From Manis javanica (Eukaryota > Chordata > Mammalia > Pholidota > Manidae): a stretch of 64,000 bases of DNA. Within the stretch, counting starts at the first letter, position 1; the number at the start of each line of letters is the position of its first letter. Positions 1 to 12,210 of the stretch are shown piece after piece. The notes under the pieces were generated by a model. It had not been told where the DNA came from. It was given only the letters and a program-made list of their open reading frames with translations, and searched no databases. Where the stretch lies: NCBI RefSeq assembly GCF_040802235.1, contig NC_133169.1, positions 41,671,034-41,735,033 on the forward strand, in the 5' to 3' direction. A program made the position numbers and the translations under genes.

Positions 1-575
1 AATAAAATAAATCATGGCTATAATTCTGTCCATCCATGGAAGATATCCAACAGGCTCCCACCTCTCCTGCAATTCTTTTAAGGTTAGGAAGTGTGTCTCC
101 TTAGCATAAGTCTCTGTGCATTTCTCAAATTGCTGCTTTTGTCATGGGTCTTAGGAAGTGTGAATTTGCATGCAGGCTATTTAAGTGCAGGTTCTTCATC
201 TCCTCCAGTTCTATACATCTCTTGTACACATTCCCATTTCTGTGTGTGCCTTAGTGTCTGCTCTCTCCAGTGCAGGGCACAAGAGGTGATGTGTGTGATG
301 GGAGCACAAATTCCTTTCTCCACAGGGAAAGTTCTGTGTTTTGGGGATTCCAGTTAATGGTGAGCTGCTGACCTGGTTTTGGGTTTTTGTCAAGAACATG
401 CCTCTGCCTCCTCTGCCTGTCTGGATATGACCCCATTTTCCTTTCTCATGAAGGTGATGTGCATCTAGTTTCATAATTTTTCAGAGCTTTTCTATAAGTA
501 GCTGTAGATTTGTTGTGATCAGGAGAGCAGACCAGTTTAGGATATTTGTATATTGCCATCCTGAAACATCACCCC
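1..575 (-). mobile_element. L1 5' region, antisense
   Basis: The stretch reads as the reverse complement of a mammalian L1 5' UTR. The recognisable parts are the 'ctgacctggttttgg' and 'gtagctgtagatttgttgtg' blocks and the 'ttgccatcctgaaacatcaccccag' terminal area near 555-575, which would be the 5' terminus of a minus-strand element running off the left edge. Short open frames at 91-357 and 211-474 are incidental to this repeat. The identification is from memory of the repeat consensus and not an alignment. Confidence 0.4.
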
Positions 576-1659
576 AGTACTAGAGGGGTTACAAAGCTAA
601 AGAGACAGATAGTTTATACACTTTTTCTTAAGCAAGTCTCAAAGAATGGCAAAATCATAAATCCACTTTTTGAAAATAAGTTCTCTATTACTCCCTCTGA
701 CATAAACAACTAGTACCTGAGTTGTGGAGAACCAGACTCAATTTTTGTTTTAGGGGAAAGTGAAAAAACATATTAAAGTGTCAGTTACATCATTGAGACA
801 TTTTTTTTCTGCATTAGAACTCCTCTTGCTTTGTATATTTGTGATGAAGTACTGGAATTCTACCAAAAAAATTGATTTTTATCAGTTTTTCCAATATATT
901 AACTGTTTAAAGAGAAATACAACTTCATCCTTTTAGAACAATTCATCTTCAGATTGGAAGGAAATTTATACTGGGAATAAATTCTACATTAATTTTTTAA
1001 ATTGTATGTTTCAAACATGTTTCTGAAATTTGTCCTGGTCTGCATTGTTTCCTGTGATTTGTCTTTTATTATTAGTTATATCCTTTGTCTCTAGGATCAA
1101 TCTCTTTCATCAGTGATTGTATGTTGATTAATCTGATGTATCCTTTTGTTTCAGAATGTTTCTTGTGCTTGAATTTTTGTTGTTTCTTGCAATAGTGAAT
1201 TCATCATTTTCATCAAATACGGAAACTATTTGTCCATTATTTCATCAAATCATTTTTATGTCCTATCTTTTCTGCATTGGACATAGTAATTACATATATT
1301 AAATATTTGAAATATTCTCACATTGGAAGATGATTTTGTCAGTATTCATTTTGGATAGTTTCAATAATTATGCCTTAATGTTTACTATTATTTGGTTTTG
1401 GAATGCCCATATGTATTTCAATCCATGTGTTTTTCATCTCATGTGTAATAATTGCATCACTAGAAGGTCAAATTTATCTTTGTGTATTTACCATGTCTCT
1501 TACATGATTAAAACTTTCACTAGCTTCTTGAATCTGTGGAATGCATTTATAACAACCATGTACCACATTAATTGAGAAATGGTCATGTACACACAAGTCA
1601 CTCATTACAAGTGCATGAGAATGATTTTAACAAATTCATATCTATGTGTAACAATTTCC
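576..1659. other. intergenic, no gene seen
   Basis: AT-rich DNA with no recognisable coding sequence. The 81-codon open frame at 1330-1575 has no family resemblance and the composition of the surrounding DNA. Some of it may be old L1, but I cannot show this. Confidence 0.4.
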
Positions 1660-2175
1660 TTAGTTAATTAGAGCGTTTTCATGTACTTCGAAAGGAATCC
1701 AAACCTTTTAACTCTCAACCCCCCACTAACTCATCCATCCTAACCCCAAGCAAACAATAATTTACATTCTGCCATCACAGTTTACATGTTCTGGGGAATT
1801 CATAAGAATGAAATAACATAATGAGGGATCTTTTGTAGGTAGATTATTTTACATAGTGTAATTCTTTCAAAAGATATGTTGTAGCATCAGAGCGTCATTG
1901 CTTTACGTGACCAAACAATATTTCATTGTATGGTTACATGGTATTTGTCCATTCATCAGGTTATGGATATATTGATTCTTTTAATCTTTTGATGATTCAG
2001 AATAATGTTGCTATAAAATAGTTTTCATTTGGACATGTGTTTGGTCTTCCTTGGATGTCATTTAGTACTGGAATTGCAGGGTCGTACAGACACTCTACAT
2101 TTCATTGTTTGAGAAAATGCCAGACTGATGTACAAAGCAACCGCACCACTTTATTCTCACTGATATTGTATGATA
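1660..2175 (-). mobile_element. old L1 (L1M type) 3' fragment, antisense
   Basis: It reads as the complement of the familiar L1 3' region: the 'tttcattgtatggttacatgg' block, 'gtccattcatcaggttatgga', 'aataatgttgctataaa', 'gtactggaattgcagggtc' and 'aaagcaaccgcaccactttattctcac' follow each other in the order expected for an antisense copy. Divergence is high, so this is an ancient insertion. It lies downstream of the OR2T gene at 2441-3391, which is on the same strand. Confidence 0.5.
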
Positions 2176-2440
2176 TCCCCATTATAAATAGATATCACTA
2201 ATTATGATATTTGTACAATATAATATTAAAATTGTACTAATTTTAATAGTTCAAAGTATATGAACTTTGAATGGAAAAAGTGTATCAAATCAAAGAATTT
2301 TGAAGGACACAAAGAGAATTCATGAAAAGATGAGAAATTGATATGACACAATATGGTATGAAATTTTAAGGAATAACATTATCATAAGATATGAGAATTC
2401 TAATGTTTAGAGAAATTGAAAAATATAGAAACTTCCTACT

Positions 2441-3391
2441 TTATAGTGAGGCAGGTCCCACATTCAAAACTTTCTTCAGAGCCATCATGACATCCCTGTT
2501 TCTGAGACTGTAGATTAACGGGTTTAGCACAGGAGTGACTATCGTGTAAAAGATGGATACAATAACATCCTTTTCAGGGGTGTGGTAGGAACTGGGGAGC
2601 ACATAAGTGTAGAAGGCAGCCCCATAGAAGAGGGTGACCACAGTCATGTGGGAGGAGCAGGTGGCAAAGGCCTTCTTCTGGCCCTCTGCTGAGTTCATCC
2701 TGTGGATGGTGAGGAGGATGAAGTAGTAAGAGCCTGAAATGATGGTCACAAGGATGAGCAGCATGAGGACACAGCAGAAGTACATGAGTGTCTTATAGAG
2801 GGAAGTGTCTGAGCAGGAGAGCTTCATCACAGCAGGGACCTCACAGAAGAAATGATGGATCACCCGTGATCTGCAAAAGGGGAAGGTCATGATGATGGGA
2901 GTAAAAATGAATCCATCCACAGAAGCCAAAAACCAGCAGCTGGATGCAAGGAGAATACATACCCTGTGGTTCATGAGGACAGGGTAACGAAGAGGGAGAC
3001 AAATGGCTGCAAAGCGGTCATAGGCCATGGAAGCTAGAATGAAAAATTCTGAGCCAGCAAGTGTTCCATAGAGGAACATCTGCATCCCACATCCAGGGGC
3101 TGAGATCGTATTCACACCCGTGACCCGGTCCACAAGCATCTTGGGCACAGTGACGGAAATGTATGTCATGTCCATGAGAGACAACTGGCTGATGAAAAAG
3201 TACATGGGGGTGTGGAGCCGGGCATCAGAGTGTATAAGGAGAATCAACACAGTGTTTCCCACGAAGGCCATCAGGAAAACTACAAAAATAACCACACCCA
3301 GAAGAGTTGGGTGTTTGGATTGACTGAAGATTCCCAGCAGGATGAAATCAGACGGTGCAGTGTGATTGTCCACCCAGTTAATGGTTTCCAT
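2441..3391 (-). CDS. OR2T: olfactory receptor, OR2T subfamily, intact
   Basis: Single-exon, 316-residue class II olfactory receptor, a seven-helix G-protein-coupled receptor of the olfactory neuron membrane; ligand unknown. Visible landmarks: N-glycosylation site N9-H-T; GN in helix 1 (45-46); LHTPMYFF at 59-66; C101 at the start of helix 3; MAYDRF at 122-127; cysteines 173, 183 and 193 of extracellular loop 2; KAFATCSSH at 240-248; [12 protein letters not shown] at 287-298. Length and start match the family, whose N termini begin M..(T)W..NHT. Two oddities are DRF in place of the usual DRY and CLPL in place of CHPL after it. The start has T at -3 and G at +4. About 83% identical by hand count to the plus-strand receptor at 27119-28081. 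The frame is open throughout, so it is probably functional, but the DRF change leaves that open. Confidence 0.93.
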   Translation of the reverse strand: METINWVDNHTAPSDFILLGIFSQSKHPTLLGVVIFVVFLMAFVGNTVLILLIHSDARLHTPMYFFISQLSLMDMTYISVTVPKMLVDRVTGVNTISAPGCGMQMFLYGTLAGSEFFILASMAYDRFAAICLPLRYPVLMNHRVCILLASSCWFLASVDGFIFTPIIMTFPFCRSRVIHHFFCEVPAVMKLSCSDTSLYKTLMYFCCVLMLLILVTIISGSYYFILLTIHRMNSAEGQKKAFATCSSHMTVVTLFYGAAFYTYVLPSSYHTPEKDVIVSIFYTIVTPVLNPLIYSLRNRDVMMALKKVLNVGPASL

Positions 3392-3729
3392 GAAGATTCA
3401 CGTAAATGAATGAAGAGAAATTTGGATTTAATAACCATTCATAGGCTACCTCCACCTGAAATGAGTACATATATGATTTTTGTGTGGGTGGGTATGCGAC
3501 TGTGTGCATATCAGTTGTCCTAAACAGAGGAATTTCCATGCACATGCAGAAATGGGGCTGCTCATTATAATTTCAAATTTCCAAGAAAGGGAAGAATTCA
3601 CAAATATGGGTTAAAATATTTGAAATTTATACTGAAGTTGCCAGGGATCAGGTCATGGGGTTTCTTCATGATACTGTCATCCATCAACATGTATTAGAAA
3701 ATTACAGACATTCTGATTAAGCAAATATT
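3392..3729. other. 5' flank of the minus-strand OR2T
   Basis: Upstream DNA of the receptor at 2441-3391. OR coding exons usually begin just after a splice acceptor. On the minus strand the nearest candidate is 'catttcag' ending at 3456, which would give a 64-base untranslated lead before the ATG. Its pyrimidine tract is weak, so the call is tentative. Nothing else is recognised. Confidence 0.3.
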
Positions 3730-6700
3730 AACTTATTGAGCTGCGGAAATGACAGCAGGGGAGGAAGGCAAAGCAGAGACATCCTCCTTGTACAAAATAA
3801 GGAAGCAACTGCAGGAAATACTACTAACCCTGAAAATGACCCGAAAACAACAGAATAGACCATCTATCTGCACCTGGTGAAGGGAAGGTAAAACTGCGAA
3901 GGGTGAAGTGACGGAGCCATGACTGATTGGGACCCAGACCTGTTCCCCATTCCAGCCCACAAGTGGGAGGGAGAGGAGTGGAACAGAGAGTGGATAAGCA
4001 CTCGGGGATCTAGCACACGGGCCCAGATAAATGCTCCAGGCAGATGAGTCCACATAGCACTGGGCTTTGGTGAGTGACAGGGCTGCACTCCAGGGAGATG
4101 TGCAGCATTCTGGGAGGCTGTGATCCTGTAACTTGTGGAGGAAAGGCATCCTCCATTGGCCCCACTGAGATCCAAGCGGAGACCACACATTGAAAAGTTT
4201 ACCAGCATTTAGCACAGCATTTAGCAGTGTGCCACAGAAGCATGGTCAAGGGAGTTCTTTCCAAGGATAAAAGGCGGGTGGATGGTGCCTCCCCAGCCAC
4301 CCCTCAGCCCAGCAGGCTGGGTATTCACAGGAACCCGCTCCAAATGCTCCATCTCCCTCCCTGCAGCTGAGCCACACGGCAGCCCTTCCTTTTGCCCCCG
4401 CCCTGCCCAGCCCACTCAGCCAGGCAGACTGCGGTGCCTGCAGGCAGAGGGAGGACACTTCCAGGTGCCCCTGTTCCTCCCCCAGTCCACATGGTGGGGC
4501 GCGTGCATGAGCCTGCCCTGTACTGTAGCTCCCTCACAGGAAGGACAGCCACGGCAGCTCCCTGCCCTCCTTCCTTGTCCTGCCATCTTGGCCCAGCAGC
4601 AGCTGCCTTTGCTGACAAGCAGGCAGAGGGCAGCTCTACCTATAGTTCATCCCAGCAGAAGTGCCTCAAGGCACCCAAAGGGCCCAGAGACCTGCGGGCT
4701 CCTCTGCTGACACGGACCAACCACTGCTGGCAGATAGGCTGAAAGGCAACCCTGCCCATTGCCCACCAGCGACACCCTAGGGCTCCACCTTAAAGGAGAA
4801 CCGGGCACTGGGGAGTAAACTGTCTTCAGCTGCTGCGCACCAAGGATACCTTTTTCATGAAGCCATTACCCTGCACACCAGGAAGCATAACAAAGTTTAA
4901 CCACAGGAGAGAGTACTGAATTCAACCAGAAAATTCAAAATTAGTTATAAGTGAAACCCCATCAGGCTGTCAGCAGACTACTCAGCAGAACCGTACAGGC
5001 AGAAGCCAGGGGCATGATATGCTTGATGTACTGAACCTGAGGGATATTCACCAAGAATCCTCTAAGAGCAAGATTCTCACTCAAATATGAAGCAAGATTA
5101 AACAATTCCTGGATAAATGACAACACAAGGAATTCATGACCATTCAATCAGCATTACAGAAACATAAAAGGAACTGCAGGAGATGCAAAGGTTTCTAATG
5201 CTAAATAGTTTTCAACAAGGAAAATAAACCCAAAGTAAATGTAGTGAACAAAATACTACAAAGTACTTATCAAGTAAGTATCAAATTAAAACAAACAAAA
5301 GTAAAACCAAGTATACACAAATTTAGTCAAGGGATACACAAAAAGTGCAGATTATGACATCTAATACATAAAGTGTGGAGGAGAAAGAAGAAAAACGTAC
5401 TTAAGTAAACCAATCATCAGCTTAATATGGACTTTTCTATAGTCAGGGAGATATCCTTGAACCTTATAGTAACCACAAAAACGTATAATAGATACACAAA
5501 AAGATTATAAAAGAGAAATCCAAACACAACACTAAAGAAAACTATCAAATAACAAGAGAAGCATCTAAGAGAGGAAGAAAGTAATAGAGAGAGACTATTA
5601 AAACAACCAGAAAGCAATGAATAAAATTGCAATAACAACATTCCTATCAGTAATTACCTTAAATGTGAATGGACTTAATGCACCCATCAGAAAACATAGA
5701 GGGAAGAATGAGTAAATAACAGACTCATCTGTCTATGTGCTTCCTACATGAGACTCATCTCAGGCCCAAAGACATGCACAGACTAACAGTAAAAGGATGG
5801 AATAAAGGTAATTCATGCAAGTGATAAGGAGAAAAACTCAGGAGTAGCTGTACTTGTATCCAACACAATAGACTTCACAACAAAGTAATGAGGGACAAAG
5901 AAGGACATTTCACAATGATCAAGGGGACCGTCCAACCAGAGGATATAACCGTTATAAATATCCATGCACCCAACATAGGAGCACCTAAATATGTGAAACA
6001 AATACTAACAGAATTAAACAGGGAAATAGTTTCCAACACATTCATTTTAGGAGACTTTAACATATTACTCACTTCAACAGACACACCAACCAGACAGAAA
6101 ACAAATAAGAAAACAGAGGCAAACACTGAACAATGCATAAAATCAGATGTACTTAACAGATATCTACAGAACATTCCACAAATGCAGCTGGATACACATT
6201 TGTCTCAAGTGTACATGGAACTTCCTCCAAAATAGATAACATACTAAGCCACAGAAAGAGCCTCTATAAATTCAAAATGATTTCAATGAGATACACCTCA
6301 CACCAGTCAGAATGGCCACTATCTGAAAGATAAAAAGTAACAAATATTGGTGAAGATGTGGAGAAATTGGACCTCTCCTACAGTGTTGGTGGGATTGTAA
6401 ATTTGTGCAACCATTATGGAAAACAGTATGAAGGTTGCTCAAAAAACTACACATAGAAATACCATAGACCCAGTAACTCCACTTACAGGAATTTGCCCAA
6501 AGAAAACACAATCTCTGATTCAAAAATTATATGCAATACTTTATTTATTGCTACAAAATTTATAATAGCCAAAGTATGGAGCAATAAATGTGCCCATCAA
6601 GAGATGAGTGGAAAAAGGTGATGCACACATGAGCATTGGAATAGTGTTCACACACAGAGAAGGAAGAAATCCTGCCATTCCAGGCCACGTGGATGGACCC

Positions 6701-7095
6701 AAAGAGTACTCTCCTAGGTGGCATATACCAGGTGGAGAAAGATTTATATATGGTTTAAAAACAAAAGAAAATGTACAAAATAGCAGTGGACTCATAGGCA
6801 GTGAGATGTGACTGGTGGTTACCATGGGGAGGGCATGGGGTAGGCAGGAGATACAGGTGATGCAGATAAAGAGGCACAAAAATCTCAATCAAAATATAAA
6901 TTACTCATGAGGATGAAAGTACATAGACACAATAGTAGGCAATTCTGTAACATCTTTCTATGCTGACTATTAATAACAACACTAGTTGGGCTGAGGATTT
7001 AGAAATGTATATAACTGCTAAAACACTATGTTGCATACTTGCAACCAATACAAGATTGTATATCAGCTATAGGTCAATAAAAATATAAATAAAAC
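3730..7095 (+). mobile_element. L1 element with large internal deletion
   Basis: One plus-strand L1, or closely joined pieces of one family. 3730-4830 is unusually GC-rich and looks like L1 5' UTR; the overlapping open frames on both strands there (e.g. 4282-4710, 4392-4742, 4325-4618) reflect composition. 4960-5640 resembles the region around L1 ORF1 ('tcagcagaaccgtacaggcag'). 5650-6240 keeps part of the ORF2 endonuclease. The reverse transcriptase is missing: at about 6240-6280 the sequence jumps to the 3' UTR ('caccagtcagaatggccac', 'ggtgaagatgtggagaaa', 'aaagaggcacaaaa') and ends in an A-rich tail near 7090. The 5' boundary is uncertain. Confidence 0.6.
5650..6240 (+). pseudogene. L1 ORF2 endonuclease fragment
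   Basis: Remnant of the apurinic/apyrimidinic-like endonuclease that nicks target DNA during L1 insertion. An open stretch at 5888-6235 (115 codons) carries the typical order RDKEGHF, IKGTVQPEDITVINIHAPN, GAPKYVKQIL and then GDFN, which contains the active-site Asp-Phe-Asn of this domain. Earlier codons (from about 5650, 'LNVNGLN'-like) lie in the same element but contain stops. The rest of ORF2 is absent, so there is no activity. The neighbouring 3' UTR follows directly. Confidence 0.7.
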
Positions 7096-8147
7096 ATTAA
7101 ATTACTGAAAAATGGAATTTAAGATTTTATTTCCAGTGCTTGTGTTATACAAGCATATATTTAATTACCTCTTGGCTTTGAGAATCCAATGAGAACATTA
7201 TAAAAGTTTTGGATGTGTATTCCATGTCAGAGAGATTTAGGAAGTAACTGCAGCATAGTTCAGGGATTATCTACACCCAATATTTGAATTCTTCCTCCAT
7301 AGTATAGGGTGGCTCATTTAATCTCTTTTGTGTGGGGTAAGCCACACACTTCCAGGAGCAGGTAAGGGTCCTCACACATGACTGGCCTCTCATACACCCG
7401 AGGGCCATTGAGTCAGGAGACCAGAATCTCAGCTGATCATAGTGCTGGACACAGATACTCCTGTATCCATTATTCCATTGAAAATTAAATTAAAAAACCA
7501 GTAAGGTAACTTTTGATATCTTGAATTGTTGAGAGGATTAAGGGAAATTAATTGTTTAGACCAATATGAGTTACAGAAGAATAAGGATGCATAGTATCTG
7601 TAAAGATATTTTATGTACAGAAACAGTGCTGAATCTATGACATAGCTCTTAATATTTGCCTCATGAATGAGTACAGTCCTTCAGTTGTCCAGTTTCATGA
7701 TGTATTCATACATTTGAGTAATTGGACTTGATATATACTCCTGAGTCAGAGCTCTGGGCAGAATCCCATCTTGTTTCTGTCTAGTTCATGTTTCTCCAAG
7801 TTCAAATCCCGCTCCTCATAACTCTGTCAGGGAGACTCTTGAAATGGCTTGGTCATTGCTCCTTGTCAGACAAGGCTTTATTTACTTTTCCCAAATATCA
7901 TCTACTTTAATGCACATAGCGATTAATTTTTCATAGAAATTGAGATGCACAGAGGAAAACTGAACAACACTGACATGCTCTAACCCCGTTTGCTGGTGAC
8001 TGCTAAGTCTGCTGCTCTCAGCCTGTGTCTGTGCTGGATGCTGAATATGAATCAAAGTAAAATTAAACTTCATTAAACATAAGGAGGTTATTGTCTCTAC
8101 TCAGTGACAATTGCTATATAAATGTTAAAGTAGAATTTTAAAACAGA

Positions 8148-8168
8148 TAAAATAAAATAAAATAAAAT
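8148..8168 (+). repeat. (AAAAT)n simple repeat
   Basis: Four consecutive units of AAAAT-type sequence, possibly the eroded tail of a retroposon inserted upstream. Confidence 0.8.
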
Positions 8169-9783
8169 GACCAGTGAAACAAAATATCTGACCTTTCTGA
8201 AGACAATTGTTAATAGTTTCATTCACATAATCTCTTCCAGAAATTAGACCTTTCTAGCTCTTCATTTTCTTACATATTGAAGGTTAAATTTTAAAGACTC
8301 TTAGAAACAGGAAGGTAAAATGAAATAATTGGCTTCTCTTTCTGGGAAGAGTTTAGAAGGGCCTATAAATTGGGATATTTCAGGAGGAAATTACACATAT
8401 CAAATACCTTGTATATTCTTGTAATCATCACAAAGTCTAATTATGATCTTCAGGTTATTACAGTCCCATGTTCTGGTGTGCTATAAGATTAGACAAAATG
8501 GCAAATGACTTTGATGTCTTCCTGTACGTATCCAACTAGTCTGGAACACAATGAAACAATAATTTTTCTATCAAGTTCCACCCCCACTGGTGGATGGAGC
8601 TGAGCTTTATGCAATATTCAAAAGCTGTCCAAAACACTTCAGATACCCCTGCCCACCCAGCTCCTATTTGCCGTCAAAGTGAAGCAGGACCCACACAGTG
8701 GCCAGAACACTGAAGGCCTGTGAGCTCTTGGCTGAGTGAATGGAGGCAACACAGAAGGTGCTAGAGGGTCCTGGGAAAACTGCTGATGCACTTTGATAAG
8801 TGGGCGTGACTGTGCTGGAGCCCCACTGAACAGCCCACCAAGCACTCCTGACACGAGGACCCGCTGTCTGTGCCTGCGAGGAAACCGCCTCCCGGCTTGT
8901 CCTGACTTCCCTGCCCAGGTGCTGGAGACTGACGTGGGCGGCTCAGTGTGTGTTTAACTTGCAGAATCATTGACGGCAGCGGTAGAATAATGAGCCTTGA
9001 TTGTCTTGATTTAAAGCATCCCAGCAAATTTTTAATGCTGCACCACATATAATCTTCCCCAACAGTCTAGGACAGACTTACTTTTATCATACTACAGATC
9101 TTTAAAACTGAAGTTTTCATGCTAAGCGCCTAACATTCCAGACTGCCCTAAGGACACTGCCTCACAGGAGCGGGACCCACAGTCTGTACCAGCCTCATCT
9201 CTGCTGGGTACGCAGGCCTCACTCCACAGTCTGTAATTTGGGTTTTAAGTCACCCATTGGTAATTTCAACAGGAAAACACAAATATGACTAAGAATTTGT
9301 TCCAAGGCTGTAATTATCAGAAATAGTTCCCCTCAGTTAAATTAAGTCAGTCTTCCTCTGCAAAATTTCAGTCTCATGAAGAGGAACACATCATCCAGTA
9401 ACATAGAAATCATACATATTGTTTTATTCCATCAGCATTTGGAAACTGACATTTATTTCCACATGTTAGAGTTTATAAATGGTGTACAACATTTCAACAG
9501 GAAAAGTAAAGTGTATTTACCTTTCTCAATAAAAATAGATGGTTGCAAAATAATTGAGGAAAGAGTGTCAAGAATCAATAGAATGGGCAGAAGAATAAGT
9601 CAAGAATAACAATTACCCATTTGCTCCTCCAGTTCTGTCTGCCTGTCTGGTTGAACCCACGATCTGATGATTTTTTTACCTCAACCACCTGGACAAATAA
9701 TAGAGTGTGGCTGGATTAAGTGTATTAAGAAGGAAGATGGCATCAACCTTTGTTTTATGATGCCTCTCAGAGGAGCTGATCCA

Positions 9784-9812
9784 GTGTGTGTGTGTGTGTG
9801 TGTGTACGTGTG
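9784..9812 (+). repeat. (GT)n microsatellite
   Basis: Eleven uninterrupted GT units followed by an interrupted 'acgtgtg'. Likely length-polymorphic. Confidence 0.9.
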
Positions 9813-10339
9813 CTGATAAATCCCCTTGGAACTTTGAGTAAGTATGCAGTAAACAGGGCTTAACAATGTAAAAAATATTTCAGTTGCACTAATTTGTGTT
9901 TCTCCTTTACGCCTTTAAAAAATCTATTGTTACTAAATGCAATGCTATTAATATTATTAAATGTAAAATTTTCACCAATGTTTAAATTAATCTCAAGAAT
10001 GACCACGTTAATAAGTTCTTATCTGAAATGTATGAGCTTGTTTACATGTTGCCTTTTCATTCTACAAAACATGTACTGTATATATTATATATACAGAGAC
10101 TGTTGGGGGAGGAGGAAATCTCCAAAAATTATTTAAACATTATTATTTTTTCTTATCATTCACAGCTATAGACTGAAGTTGTGAGAATAATTAGTGTATC
10201 CAAGAGAGCACCAGCAATTAGTGCTGTGGTGGAGATTTACACGGAGGGTGTCTGCTCCATATCATTGTCTTTATTGCTCCTCATGACGTGATTGTTCGTA
10301 CTTTCTTCACTCAGTCACTTACCACCTATGCAACATTAT

Positions 10340-11215
10340 GTGTGTAATTTTTCCACTTTCAATTTCATTGTGGTAAACACACATGAACTATATCATGTCA
10401 ACGATCTTTAAGTGCGCAGTTCCAAGGTAAGACGTGCATTCATATGTGAGGCCATCCACCCTGGCCCTCAGCAGAACTTTCATCTTCAAAAGAAGCCATC
10501 ACCCAATAATTTTCTCTTCTATTTTCTTTTCCCTATTCCCTGGCAATAGCCATTATAATTTTTGTTTTTATGACTATGCACACTCAAAGTAACTCATTAA
10601 TTGAAATCATACAGGTTTTGTATTGTGACTGGCTCACTCTAATTAGCATATTATCCTCCAAGTCCATCCATACTTAAGCATATTAAATAACGTATTACAC
10701 CATATATTTATTGCAACATTGTTTACAGAATATCCTTCATTTTAAGGTTGGCTAGTACTTCATCACATGTATATTCAACATCTTTCTTATCTATTTATCC
10801 ATCAATGGACACTTGTGTTGCATCCATTTCTCAGATAATATGCATAATGTTGTTATGAAGATGTTGCATAAATACTGCTTCAAGACACTGCCTCCAATAT
10901 TCTAGGGAATTTATCCAGAAGCAGAATTCAGGAAGGTATCATAGATCTGTGTTTAAGTTTGAAGAAATTCCCAGACTCTGATTCAAAGCAGATGTACCAT
11001 TTTATATTTCCACAACTGTGCACAAAGTTCCAATTTTTCCACATCCTCATTAACACCTTTTATTTTAAGGGTCTTTGATAGCAGCTATTCTAAAGACTTT
11101 TCGATTTTGTGTCATTTTAGTTTTTTCCGGATTTTTTATCGTCATTATGCTGGCCTCCAAAATGAATTTAGAAGTGTTCCAACCTCTTCAACTTTCTTGG
11201 AAATGTTTGAGAGGA
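10340..11215 (-). mobile_element. old L1 3' region and ORF2 end, antisense
   Basis: Reads as antisense L1M: 'atttcattgtggtaaacaca', 'tttaagtgcgcagttcc', 'cctcattaacacctttt' and 'ctattctaaag' appear in the order expected for a minus-strand copy. 11110-11215 resembles antisense ORF2 ('gctggcctccaaaatgaattt'). No open frame survives. Confidence 0.5.
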
Positions 11216-11219
11216 ATAC

Positions 11220-11345
11220 ACATTTTTTGTTTTTATTCTACTGAAGCATAGTTGACATAAAATATTTGTTTCAAGTAAATCACTACATAGCGATTTGATA
11301 GTTACATACAGTACTCAATCCATACCTCAGCTAATGTAGTTACTG
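11220..11345 (-). mobile_element. L1 3' terminus, antisense
   Basis: The plus strand shows a T-rich start followed by 'ctactgaagcatagttgacata' and 'tgtttcaagtaaatcac', the reverse complement of the terminal L1 3' UTR ending in its A tail. It abuts a sense L1 3' UTR at about 11345, forming a head-to-head junction. Confidence 0.6.
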
Positions 11346-12210
11346 TCTGTGAACACAGAAAAAGATGCTTTACGTCACTCATCCTCAAGGGAATGTAAAT
11401 CAAAACCACAGTGAGACATCACCTCCCACAGCAGGCAGAATGGCCACCATCTAAGTGATGAGAAATAACAAGTGTCGGTGAGGATGTGGAGAAAGGGAGC
11501 CCTGTGACACTGCTGGTGGGAAGGTCCACTGGGGCCGCTGCTGTGGAAAGGAGTGTGGAGGTGCCTCAGAAAAGCAGAAAGCAGAATACCACGTGACCTG
11601 TGTCTGAGGGTCTACCCAAAGAAAACAAATTCTCTGATTTGAAAAGATGCATGCACCCTGTATTTATTGCCATGATAATTACAATAGCAAACCGAGTGTC
11701 CATCACTAGATGAATCAATAACTAATAAGCGGCAAATATACACAAAGGAAAATTCAGCCACAAAAAGAAAGACACCCAGCCACTTGGGGCAACATGGATG
11801 GACTTAGAGGGTATTATGTTAATTGAAATAAACTAGGTGGAGAAAGATAAATAATGTATGATTTCACTTACGTGTGGAGTTAAAAACAAAATGGAAGAAA
11901 ATGAGCAAAAGAGTAGTGGCATCACAGACACCGAGAAGTGACTCGTGATCACCATGGGGGAGGGCTGAGATGGGGGGGTGGGACAGTTGAGGGGGTAAAG
12001 AGGCACAACACCCTCGTCCACAGGGTAAGTTGGTCCTGGCCTTGGAAGTGCAGCATGGAGAATATGGTCAATTGTGTGTAACAGCTCTATGTTTACAGCA
12101 AATACCCTTGTGGTGAGGATTTAATATTGCGTGTAAGTGAATCATTGTGTACTATACATGAAACCAATAGAATATTGTGTATCAGCTGTACTTCAGTAAA
12201 ATCATAACAT
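11346..12210 (+). mobile_element. L1 3' UTR, sense
   Basis: Recognisable blocks in order: 'caaaaccacagtgagacatc', 'cggtgaggatgtggagaaa', 'tctacccaaagaaaac', 'gcaacatggatggac', 'gagaagtgactcgtgatcacc', 'ggtaaagaggcacaac' and the terminal 'tgtacttcagtaaaa'. This is the lineage-type L1 3' end seen repeatedly in the window. The copy has relatively many G and C changes compared with the copies at 6300 and 16300. Confidence 0.7.

Larger units (their letters stand above)
7096..10339. other. intergenic, no gene seen
   Basis: Contains two short simple repeats (8148-8168 and 9784-9812) and a moderately GC-rich stretch at 8640-9000 with short open frames on the minus strand (8639-8854, 8761-9048) that match no protein family I know. 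The 77-codon frame at 9376-9609 is also unrecognised. The GC-rich part could be an old LTR or L1 5' piece; I cannot decide. Confidence 0.4.

Noticed and set aside
4282-4742. Overlapping proline-rich frames of 142 and 116 codons
   Set aside because: GC-rich composition with few stop codons on both strands; part of an L1 5' region and not a gene.
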